Below, piece by piece: positions 1-6,618 of a stretch of 24,337 nt of DNA. Source of the DNA: CAIVSN01 sp031539165 (GTDB lineage Bacteria > Patescibacteriota > Gracilibacteria > BD1-5 > UBA2023); contig JAVKLK010000030.1 in NCBI GenBank assembly GCA_031539165.1, positions 1 through 24,337 of the forward strand, given 5' to 3'. Numbering within the stretch: the first letter of the stretch is position 1; each line of letters opens with the position of its first letter. The notes beneath the pieces were generated by a model. That model saw only the letters and a program-made list of their open reading frames with translations, had not been told where the DNA came from and did no database searches. The position numbers and the translations under genes are program-made.

Positions 1-2
1 AA

Positions 3-143
3 GAAGTGCTAGAAGCACATGGTCGAATGGATGATAGACTCACCGAAATGTGAGCCCGTCATCGAAAAGATTTAGTGGATGCTATCCAAGGAGGAAACCC
101 AGAAAATCTTGTCTTCGCCGAGACGGACCAAACCGTTGTCTAA
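3..143 (+). CDS. C-terminal end of an unrecognised protein (partial)
   Basis: The frame is open from the left edge to a TAA at 141-143 if the TGA at 51-53 is read as Gly; it then gives 46 residues ending NLVFAETDQTVV. The visible part is charged and hydrophilic (it includes ARHRKDLVDAI) with no membrane segment and no motif I recognise. A terminator hairpin follows 20 bases after the stop, which supports this being a true gene end. The body of the gene lies outside the window, so no function can be given. Confidence 0.6.
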
Positions 144-163
144 TTCCGCACTCTGTGGGCAAG

Positions 164-191
164 AAAAAACCTTCCATCTGGAAGGTTTTTT
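164..191. terminator. bidirectional rho-independent terminator
   Basis: A six-base-pair stem (CCTTCC / GGAAGG) with the loop ATCT is flanked by A6 on the left and T7 on the right, so it has a U-tract in either direction. It lies between the plus-strand gene ending at 143 and the minus-strand rpmG ending at 196 and can serve both. Confidence 0.85.
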
Positions 192-195
192 TGAA

Positions 196-369
196 TTACT
201 TTGTCTCCTTAAGTTTGAAGATAACGTGCTTGCGAAGTTTTTTGTCGTACTTGCGAAGCTCGAGTTTCTCTCCTGGAGCAAAATTTTTCTTTTGCACATT
301 CGTAATGTACCCCATGATCCCTGATTCAGTAGAGATGCATGACATGTATGTTCGTTTTCCCTTAGCCAT
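196..369 (-). CDS. rpmG: 50S ribosomal protein L33
   Basis: This 57-aa basic protein of the large ribosomal subunit begins MAKGKRTYMSC and ends KLELRKYDKKLRKHVIFK plus LKETK, the usual L33 pattern of an N-terminal MAKGKR and a C-terminal LEL+KY...RKHV. Its length is normal for the family. It has only one Cys and lacks the paired CxxC motifs, so it is the zinc-independent form. The ATG at 367-369 was chosen because the product then starts exactly at the family's MAKGKR; the in-frame ATG 11 codons upstream would add an unrelated leader and lies in the promoter. It ends in TAA, contains no TGA, and is transcribed away from obg from its own promoter. Confidence 0.93.
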   Translation of the reverse strand: MAKGKRTYMSCISTESGIMGYITNVQKKNFAPGEKLELRKYDKKLRKHVIFKLKETK

Positions 370-391
370 AGTAAAATTTATTGACCCGCAG

Positions 392-419
392 AGTCTATGC
401 AAAAAGGGAACTTTGACAA
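392..419 (-). promoter_or_regulatory. rpmG promoter
   Basis: Read on the minus strand, TTGTCA (414-419) is followed by a 16-bp spacer and TAGACT (392-397). The expected start lies about 15 bases before the rpmG ATG. The same bases contain TTGACA on the plus strand (413-418), which could contribute to obg transcription, although no good -10 box follows it. Confidence 0.6.
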
Positions 420-473
420 ATTGTTTTTGAACTTAGATTTGAGTTTTCCCGTATTTTCTATACCCTCTCGGGC

Positions 474-1844
474 ATGTTCATAGATGAAGTTGTCGTCAAA
501 TTCAAGGCTGGTCGCGGTGGCGACGGAGCCGTTTCATGGAGGCGTGAGAAATGTATGCCCAACGGAGGTCCGTATGGATGAGACGGAGGGCGTGGAGGGA
601 ATCTCATTCTCCGAGCTACCACAAACCAAAATACCCTGATTGATTTCCGCCATAAAAAAGTGGTGAAAGCGGAGGATGGAGAGCGTGGTGCAACAAAAGA
701 GATGACCGGAAGAGGAGGAGAAGACACCATCGTGCTTCTTCCCGTTGGAACACTGGTAACCGATGCAGAAACAGGCGAGCTCATTGTCGACCTCAGTCGA
801 GATGGAGATGAATTCCTTTTGTGTGAAGGAGGAAAGGGTGGGTTCGGAAATGCTCACTTCACCTCCAGTACACGACAAGCGCCCAACTTTGCCGAACTGG
901 GAGATGAAGGTGGGGAAATAGCCGTTCAACTCGAACTCAAGCTTGTAGCAGATGTCGGACTGATTGGAATGCCAAATGCCGGGAAATCCTCTCTCATTTC
1001 CAGTATTACCAATGTTCGTCCGAAAATCGCGAATTATCCTTTTACTACTCTTATACCAAATCTTGGAGTAATGGAGTACAAAGGGCGTGGACTGCTCATA
1101 GAAGATGTTCCAGGTCTGATAGAAGGTGCGAGTGAGGGGCGTGGACTCGGGATTCAATTCCTCAAACATATCGAACGTACTGCCCTACTTTGTCATTTGC
1201 TCGATCTCTCAAATCCAGATGAAGAACTCACTCATCATTATGAGACTATTCGCAAAGAACTTTCGCGACACTCCCAAAATCTCGCCGAGAAAACAGAGAT
1301 TATTGTATTGAGCAAGCTTGACTTAGTTCCTCCAGAAGAACAGTCGAAGCGAATCGCCAAGCTAAAAAAATACTTCAAGGGGAAATCCGTATTCGCTCTC
1401 TCTTCTGGAACTCGACTCGGAGTCACGGAATTTCAGGATTTCCTTATAGAAGCAATTCCTGCTGGACAACGAGAACTCGCTCTTGCAGCTCAAGCGGAGG
1501 AAGAGCAAGATGAATCTTCTTCCGTTCGCGTCTATGACCTGAAGGCCTATCGAAATCCTCGGGCAATTCATATTAAACGAAGAGATCGGGATACATTTGA
1601 TGTTTCAGGAGAGCGTATTGAGGAGCTTGCTCGTATGACAAACATGCAAAATCGGGAAGGAGTGGCTCGTATGTATGACATACTCGAACGAGAACGTGTC
1701 ATCTCAAAAGTCCGATCTATGCTTCAGATAGATGCAGAGAAAGCGAAAGAGAGCTATTTTGAAGGGTCAGAAGATAGTGATCTCGACCCAAAAATTATCA
1801 TAGCCGAGCGAGTGTTCCGACTCAAAGATGTTGAGTTCCTCTAG
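474..1844 (+). CDS. obg: GTPase Obg/CgtA
   Basis: This 456-aa essential GTPase acts in large-subunit ribosome assembly. The order is the full family architecture: a glycine-rich Obg fold (about 1-155, starting MFIDEVVVKFKAG), the G domain with P-loop GMPNAGKS (165-172), switch region NYPFTTLIPNLG, DVPGLIEGA, and SKLD (G4), and a C-terminal OCT-like domain with VYDLKAYRNPRAIHI. The TGA at 579-581 falls in GGPYG-x-DGGRGG, where the family has Gly (GGPDGGDGG), which is direct evidence for TGA = Gly. Starting after that codon would remove 62 residues of the Obg fold, so ATG 474 is preferred. No Shine-Dalgarno sequence is seen. It ends in TAG nine bases from the convergent ATPase gene. Confidence 0.96.
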
Positions 1845-1853
1845 ACCCTCGAT

Positions 1854-2402
1854 TTAATACGTCTTCCCTGACTCAATGAGAGGGAGTTCTTTGCGAATTC
1901 CTACAACAAGACCCCCATCCTTTCCATCTCGGAAATAGAGCTCATCTACCAGATTCGTGATAAGCTGGAAGAGTCAGCGACCTCGTTTTCCAAAGTACGA
2001 ATCAAATCCCTGTATCTCCTTGAGGCGCCAGATTTCTTGCATCTGCTCACTTGTTTTGGCATCTGCTCAGCGACCTGTATCACTCACTTCCATGAGTATC
2101 TTGAGCTTTCCTTTTTCTGTGGTAAATCGGATATAGATTCGGTTCTTATCAAAAGGAAGACTTCCATATTCTATGGAGTTGTTCACGAGTTCATCAGAAA
2201 TAAGAGCAAATCTATTTTTCCAAGGACCATCGATATTGTTTTTTTCAAAAAGATACAAGACTCCATCACGAATCATCTTCGACTGAGCGTAATCAGCGAG
2301 AAATGTGATAGAAAGCTCAAAGTGGGAAAAATCTTGAATCGAGGTAGTAAAGAACGAAGTAAGATCGTCTCTTTCGAGAGTGGAAATATCGATAGAAATC
2401 AC
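1854..2402 (-). CDS. RsbW-like anti-sigma/GHKL histidine-kinase-type ATPase
   Basis: This 182-aa protein has the Bergerat ATP-binding fold of the RsbW/SpoIIAB anti-sigma serine-kinase group (HATPase_c_2). The N box is DELVNNSIEYG (70-80), the G1 box VSDTGRGAD, and the G2 box GKRGRGLFQLI, close to the C-terminal part. Two TGA codons (2067-2069, residue 112; 1974-1976, residue 143) supply the second Gly of each box; without them the protein would stop in the G1 box. The best start is GTG at 2400-2402, with no ATG in frame nearby and no Shine-Dalgarno, so the start is uncertain. No sigma factor or antagonist gene is adjacent, so its partner is unknown. It follows hup on the same strand, beyond a terminator. 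Confidence 0.85.
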
Positions 2403-2490
2403 GCGGAGGGGATGAGGATGTGTGTATGGTATTCCACCTTTTCCTGTCTGTCAATGAAAGTTTCTGGAAGAACACTCCTTTCGAAAGCAC

Positions 2491-2515
2491 AAAAAATCTC
2501 CCATATGGGAGATTT
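2491..2515 (-). terminator. hup terminator
   Basis: A nine-base-pair stem AAATCTCCC / GGGAGATTT with loop ATAT lies 16 bases beyond the hup stop. Read on the minus strand it is followed by a T-run. It separates hup from the downstream ATPase gene. Confidence 0.85.
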
Positions 2516-2530
2516 CTTTGTAAGAGAAGA

Positions 2531-2803
2531 CTAACGAACTGCTTCCTTGAGAGTCTTACCAGCTCGGAAAACTGGAGATTTCATCGCAGGGATAGTAATC
2601 TTTGCGCGAGTTTTTGGGTTTACACCATTTCGCTTTGCTCGCTCAGAAACCTTGAAGGCTCCGAAACCAGTAATGTTTACTTCACCACCCTTCTTAAGCT
2701 GAGAAGTAATGATAGCAATCATAGAATTGAGTGCCTTAGTAGCGGCATCCTGACTGAGCTTTGCATTGTTAGCAATCTCTTTGATGAAGTCCTGCTTTTT
2801 CAT
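2531..2803 (-). CDS. hup: HU-family DNA-binding protein
   Basis: This 90-aa nucleoid protein bends and compacts DNA as a dimer. It begins MKKQDFIKEIANNAKLSQ, continues into the dimerisation core with GGEVNITGFGAFKVSERAKR, and has the beta-arm signature GVNPKTRAKITIPA before the C-terminal helix FRAGKTLKEAVR. The arm proline of NPKT that intercalates into DNA is present. The length equals the family norm. There is no in-frame TGA and the stop is TAG. It has its own promoter and terminator and so appears monocistronic. Confidence 0.97.
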   Translation of the reverse strand: MKKQDFIKEIANNAKLSQDAATKALNSMIAIITSQLKKGGEVNITGFGAFKVSERAKRNGVNPKTRAKITIPAMKSPVFRAGKTLKEAVR

Positions 2804-2838
2804 AAAGGTTACAGTTAATTAGTAAATAACCGTGACGT

Positions 2839-2866
2839 ATTATACGCTCTCTGAAGGGATTGCAAA
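2839..2866 (-). promoter_or_regulatory. hup promoter
   Basis: On the minus strand TTTGCA (2861-2866), a 16-bp spacer and a perfect TATAAT (2839-2844) precede hup by about 35 bases. It is the best consensus promoter in the window and matches the 16-bp spacing seen elsewhere. Confidence 0.75.
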
Positions 2867-2917
2867 TGTTTTTTTACTGAAAAACAAGTCTGGGACTGGA
2901 CTCGTGGGGGAAAAATC

Positions 2918-2945
2918 AAAAATACTGCCCGAGAAAGCAGTATTT
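2918..2945 (-). terminator. metG terminator
   Basis: A nine-base-pair stem AAATACTGC / GCAGTATTT with an eight-base loop lies 22 bases after the code-25 stop of metG and is followed on the minus strand by TTTGATTTTT. Its position supports the extended metG end at 2968 rather than the TGA at 3052. Confidence 0.8.
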
Positions 2946-2967
2946 CTTTGCTTGGTTTTCCGCTTCG

Positions 2968-4494
2968 TTATGCAGAAATTCTCATGTAGAGAGGCTCTCC
3001 TTTTTCTTTGACAAAAAATGAGGAAGTCCGCTCCAGGGCAGGAATCATTTCTCATTTCTGTATCAATTCACTCTCTTCATTTGCTCCAATTCTTGCAAGA
3101 AGTTCTTGCATTTTTTGGGGGAAAAACGGAGAGAGAAGAATGGCCATGAGACGAATCCCCTCCCCTACTTGAGCCAATACCGATTCAAGCTTCGGCAGAT
3201 CGGCTGATTCTTTGAGCTCCCAAGGTTTTTGCTCGTCAATATACTTATTCAGTACATCCCCATAGGCAAATACCCCATCAAGTGCCGCGCGCAAATCACG
3301 AGCCTCCATAGAGCGCTGGTACACTCCCGCAATATCCATATCTCGAAACAATGCTGCCGGGCCTACAGATTCTTCTGCAGAACCGATTTTTCCATCCAAT
3401 CGAAGACTCAGAACGATGAATCGATTGAGAAGATTCCCTATATTGTTGGCAAGTCGATTATTGAACATGAGGGTTGCTTCTTTGAGCGAGAAGTCTCCAT
3501 CGTTCCCAATGGGAAAGGAGCCGAGAAGGTAATTCACGAGGAAGTCTCTTCCATACTGTTCTGTCACTTGCACTGGGTTCACAACATTTCCAATAGATTT
3601 ACTCATCTTCTGACCGTCAACCGTGAAGAATCCTGTCGTGAGAATCGTATCCGGAAGCGGGAGATTTGCGCTCATAAGCATTGCTGGCCAGTAGATAGCA
3701 TGGAAGCGAATAATGTCCTTCCCCACAACGTGGAGCTTGGTACTTGAGTCTGACCAGAACGCCGCATCTTCACCTTGGCAAGCGCTCACATAGTTATAGA
3801 GCGCGTCAAACCATACATAGGTCACCTGCCCTGGATCAAATGGAAGGGGAATTCCAAATGAATTACTCTCTCGTGAAATAGAGAAGTCTTCTAATCCTTC
3901 TGCAACAAATGCCTTCACTTCAGCAAAACGGTGGGCTGGGACTACAAAATTCGGGTGAGATTCATAGAGCTCCAAGAGTCGTGGAGCATATTTACTGAGT
4001 CGGAAAAACCAGTTCTTCTCTTTGAGATGTTCCACCTTGCCTTTTGGGTGAAGCGGGCACTCTCCATTGACCAAATCCGAAGGCTTCTTGAAGGCCTCAC
4101 ATCCAACACAGTACGCCCCCTCATATACTCCTTCATAGATATCTCCCGCATCGAACGATTTCTGAAGCACCTCTTGCACATACTGTACGTGATGAGGGGC
4201 GGTAGTGCGGACAAAGTCCGTATACTCCACAGCAAGCGTATCCCAAGTACGTTTATGATTGCCTGCCATCTCATCGAGAAATTCGTAGACATCTCTTCCA
4301 AGCTCCGCGGCTTTTTGGACAATTTTTTGGGAGTTTTCATCTACTCCTGTGGTAAACTTCACCGATTGGTGATTCATTCTGGCATGACGGGCAATCGTAT
4401 CAGCGATAAAACTTGAGTACGCATGTCCGATATGAGGAATATCGTTGGGGTAATAAATCGGAGTAGAAATGAAAAGTTTCTGGGAAGCAGTCAT
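2968..4494 (-). CDS. metG: methionyl-tRNA synthetase
   Basis: This class I aminoacyl-tRNA synthetase charges tRNA-Met. The 508-aa protein has the Rossmann core with HIGH at 21-24 (in YYPNDIPHIGHAYSS), a connective peptide with CVGC (129-132) and a further Cys at 146 that leave only a partial zinc knuckle, and KMSKS at 296-300 in VDGQKMSKSIGN. The C-terminal anticodon-binding helices follow; there is no C-terminal tRNA-binding (Trbp111) domain. The TGA at 3052-3054 is read as Gly, adding 28 residues that end KGEPLYMRISA, similar to the usual PLFPRI-type end of the family. ATG 4492-4494 starts just before the first conserved strand; the upstream in-frame ATG is rejected as it lies in the leader. 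Confidence 0.95.
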
Positions 4495-4513
4495 ACAAAG
4501 ATAATTAGAGCGA

Positions 4514-4543
4514 GTGCTCGGCACGGACGACGGTGCGGAGCAC
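4514..4543 (-). promoter_or_regulatory. hairpin in the metG leader
   Basis: GTGCTC (4514-4519) pairs with GAGCAC (4538-4543), and inside it GCAC pairs with GTGC across one G-G mismatch, leaving an eight-base loop. The element is GC-rich and sits about 20 bases upstream of the metG ATG. No U-tract and no T-box signature was seen. It may influence metG expression, but its role is not shown. Confidence 0.35.
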
Positions 4544-4634
4544 GGGCGTGATATGTGTCAGCACGAGCAAACAGCCTAGTATGAAGCGTCGTTTTGTCAA
4601 CTGAAGCCGATGGTAAATTTTTTGCATAAATAAT

Positions 4635-4662
4635 TTGACTCCGAGGCGGGATTTTATACTAT
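4635..4662 (+). promoter_or_regulatory. tRNA-Asn promoter
   Basis: TTGACT (4635-4640), a 16-bp spacer and TACTAT (4657-4662, within TATACTAT) lie about 60 bases upstream of the mature tRNA. Confidence 0.65.
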
Positions 4663-4722
4663 ACGCCCGCTCGATGCGGATATGGGTCGTGTTTCACTCC
4701 CTTCCCGCTCGTAACTCCATAT

Positions 4723-4797
4723 TCCCCTGTAGCTCAGTGGTAGAGCAGTTGGCTGTTAACCAATTGGTCGTCGGTTCGAATCCGCCCGGGGGAGCCA
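4723..4797 (+). tRNA. tRNA-Asn (anticodon GUU), CCA encoded
   Basis: The cloverleaf is complete. The acceptor stem TCCCCTG pairs with CGGGGGA (one T-G pair), the D stem is GCTC/GAGC, and the anticodon stem GTTGG/CCAAT holds the loop CTGTTAA with anticodon GTT at 4755-4757. The T loop is TTCGAAT, the discriminator base G4794, and CCA (4795-4797) is encoded. The T stem GTCGG/CCGCC has one T-C mismatch. It is flanked by its own promoter and terminator. The Gly-tRNA with anticodon UCA that this genetic code needs is not in the window. Confidence 0.95.
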
Positions 4798-4813
4798 ATA
4801 AACATCTAAACGT

Positions 4814-4841
4814 AAAAAGAGACCTGAAAGGGTCTCTTTTT
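4814..4841 (+). terminator. tRNA-Asn terminator
   Basis: A ten-base-pair stem AAAAGAGACC / GGTCTCTTTT with loop TGAAAG and a trailing T starts 17 bases after the tRNA. Confidence 0.88.
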
Positions 4842-5075
4842 ACTGACTGTTAAGAGGTTATAGAAGGGTTAATCTGAAGCTCAACCAGAATATTCTTGAG
4901 AATTTCTTCTATTTGCTTCTCAATCTCATTTATCTACCACTTGCTCTTTTACTATCTGAATGGCTGATAGGTTTCGAATTAGTGAAACGATTATTTTACT
5001 ATATACTTATTGAGAAGTCCTTCTCTAGAAGGCTAATTATTAATTCTATTCAACATAAGTAATAATTTTAGATTT

Positions 5076-5288
5076 ATGAGAAAAACATCCTACAAGAATA
5101 AGTGGCATTACCGTCTTATTAAAATAGTCATTTGACTTGGTTTTATTATTTCAGTTTTTTCCTTCATTTTCTGTTTAGTTACATACTGACTGGCTAATTC
5201 AACAGATGTATGGCCATCTCCTATAGTTCTTACTATTTCTGTATGATTAATTTATAGGGCTATAGTGTATATTTGTTATTGAGAATAA
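5076..5288 (+). CDS. small two-helix membrane protein, unknown function
   Basis: The frame is visible only with TGA = Gly (TGA codons at residues 20, 38, 57 and 69). It gives 70 residues: a basic N-terminus MRKTSYKNKWHYR, a long hydrophobic segment (about 14-40), a short polar turn NSTDVWPS, and a second hydrophobic segment (about 49-67), ending in TAA. Four TGA in 70 codons is high, but each falls in a hydrophobic or small-residue context where Gly is acceptable. No Shine-Dalgarno is present. It lies in the AT-rich stretch after tRNA-Asn and upstream of another small exported protein. I recognise no family; an AT-rich stretch could mimic this by chance, so confidence is moderate. Confidence 0.5.
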
Positions 5289-5349
5289 AAAAGATTTTCG
5301 ATTTAACGAAGGTGTTATTAAAACACTTTAAAAGAAATACACGTTAAAT

Positions 5350-5377
5350 TTTGCAAGCTTGCACAAGAAGATATACT
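5350..5377 (+). promoter_or_regulatory. promoter of the GYYRKNGTYV gene
   Basis: TTTGCA (5350-5355), a 16-bp spacer and TATACT (5372-5377) place a transcript start near 5384. The spacer contains the palindrome GCAAGCTTGC (shared with the -35 box), a possible operator. Because the promoter lies downstream of a possible start at 5351, it fixes the start of the next gene at 5408. Confidence 0.65.
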
Positions 5378-5407
5378 TTCACTACTTATTCTCTTAATAG
5401 CGCCATT

Positions 5408-5638
5408 ATGAAGAGATTACTTTTTATACTACTACTTGTAACATGTACAATGCTTCCTGTGGTAACAGTAAATACGCCTGTTACAGAAGCACGATCCTAT
5501 AAGACTAGTTCGAGTGACATCTACGTGAAGGGATATTACCGGAAGAATGGAACGTATGTACAACCCTACTACCGAACTAGGGCAAATAATACCAAATTGG
5601 ATAACTATGGGTGTATTGATTACGGGAGATGCAAATAA
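5408..5638 (+). CDS. small secreted protein with a GYYRKNGTYVQPYYRT motif
   Basis: This 76-aa protein starts MKRLLFILLLVTCTMLPVV, a typical signal peptide (n-region KR, hydrophobic core), with probable cleavage near TEARS. The mature part is about 50 residues and carries YVKGYYRKNGTYVQPYYRT, which resembles the short [VY]xGYxRKDGTYVxPHxR motif found near the ends of many small exported bacterial proteins of unknown function. It then reads LDNYGCIDYGRCK, with two Cys that could form a disulfide. It contains no TGA. Its stop overlaps the start of the next gene by ten bases, which suggests translational coupling. No biochemical role is known to me. Confidence 0.75.
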   Translation: MKRLLFILLLVTCTMLPVVTVNTPVTEARSYKTSSSDIYVKGYYRKNGTYVQPYYRTRANNTKLDNYGCIDYGRCK

Positions 5639-5835
5639 ATATATGTCTGCTAAATGAAGTAATTGAGTCCGCGTTAAAAGAAAATAGGTTTTACCCTATT
5701 CCTGGAAGGATAACTCTAATTAAAGTGCACAGACAATATAAATCAAAAGATGACCACTCACTTGGGTCTGTATGAAAATGAGAAGAGGGGGCTCCTGATA
5801 GGAAAAAATTTATTACAATCCAGTACAAAAAATAG
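5629..5835 (+). CDS. 68-aa orphan protein coupled to the upstream secreted protein gene
   Basis: ATG 5629 overlaps the end of the preceding gene, and the frame runs to TAG at 5833-5835 with two TGA codons (5773, 5779) read as Gly. The product, starting MQINICLLNEVIESALKENR, is hydrophilic and basic, has no signal peptide or membrane segment, and ends RKKFITIQYKK. I recognise no family. The overlap with a well-supported gene, the coding-like composition and the absence of any other frame here argue that it is real. An alternative is decayed DNA downstream of the secreted-protein gene. Confidence 0.45.
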
Positions 5836-5920
5836 ACTCCAAGTATGCAGATTGGGAAAGGGAAAATAACCCTGAATACTAGGGCGCTCAGAATAAAACC
5901 CTAAGCTATTTAGTGCTCAA

Positions 5921-6514
5921 TTATTTCCTTCATTTTTGAATATCTTTCCACTTTATTTGACCAACTTCAAAGTATATATCATCTATATATTTTATGCTTC
6001 TTGATGGATTGGCTTTTTGAAGCAAGAAAATCTTTTGAATTAAAAGATCATAAAATAGGTGAATACTCTTGACCTGTCATTGTTTATCTAGATATTCTTC
6101 TCCTATAATATCCAATCCAAGCAATATATTCCGATCTATAATCGGAAACAGCTTCTGAAAATAAAGATGAAGTAAAGCTGACATATACGAGATTCATATT
6201 CAGGCTATTTTAAAACGACTCCCTGGAAGACAATCGAGAAGAATTGCATTGGATACTACCTTTAACCTTTGAATATCCCGCTCTGAGAGTTCATAGAGAC
6301 TCTTTTCGCTAAAAGTCTCATAGACAGATTTGAACTTATCTGAAAAATACTTCAGTTTCTCTTTTAGAGTCAACGGAGATTCCTGTATAGTTCCACCTCA
6401 TCATTTGAAATTTGATACATATAGCAAATCCTCAAGGGTGAGATTGAATTTATCCGCCTTTGAATTTATGTATTCAGTGCAATAACTATATGTTATATTT
6501 ACCCTATCCTGCAT
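5921..6514 (-). CDS. 197-aa protein with a helix-hairpin-helix-like segment (hidden by six TGA codons)
   Basis: A standard-code reading finds nothing here, but with TGA = Gly the minus strand is open for 198 codons from ATG 6512-6514 to TAA 5921-5923. Six TGA codons are used, including two in a row in FKGGGGTI and two in KIAGIGISY. The middle reads LPGSRFKIAGIGISYMSALL then FQKLFPIIDRNILLGLDI. This GxGxxxxSA plus FPI.D pattern resembles the helix-hairpin-helix and following Asp of DNA-glycosylase-fold (HhH-GPD-like) proteins, and of related uncharacterised proteins in which the sentence FPI.D is common. The N-terminal half is charged and probably helical. It may bind DNA, but there is no proof of catalysis. 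It lies 104 bases after argS on the same strand, behind a perfect palindrome. Confidence 0.75.
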
Positions 6515-6531
6515 AATGTAACGATTGACTC

Positions 6532-6562
6532 GATTTACGATAAAAAGAATTTATCGTAAATC
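6532..6562. repeat. perfect 13-bp palindrome upstream of the HhH-like gene
   Basis: GATTTACGATAAA (6532-6544) and TTTATCGTAAATC (6550-6562) are exact reverse complements around the five-base spacer AAGAA. It lies 18 bases upstream of the start of the 5921-6514 gene. No U-run follows on either strand, so a terminator is unlikely. A dimeric repressor operator or an mRNA 5' hairpin is the simpler reading. Confidence 0.85.
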
Positions 6563-6618
6563 AGTGTAAATAAGGTATAGAGACCACAAAGTGGGTATTC
6601 TCAAATATACAAATCCCC

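Noticed and set aside
2840..3055. Minus-strand frame of 71 codons between hup and metG
   Set aside because: It overlaps the code-25 C-terminus of metG in another frame and the metG terminator, and has no recognisable content.
4723..4797. tRNA considered as the Gly suppressor tRNA required by code 25
   Set aside because: The anticodon is GTT in a standard loop with U33 and A37, which is tRNA-Asn, not UCA.
4850..4933. Short minus-strand stretch reading EIEKQIEEILKNILVELQ before a TAA
   Set aside because: It looks like the helical end of a protein but is preceded by TAG and other stops with no start codon. It could be a gene remnant, but 27 codons in AT-rich DNA are too few to claim it.
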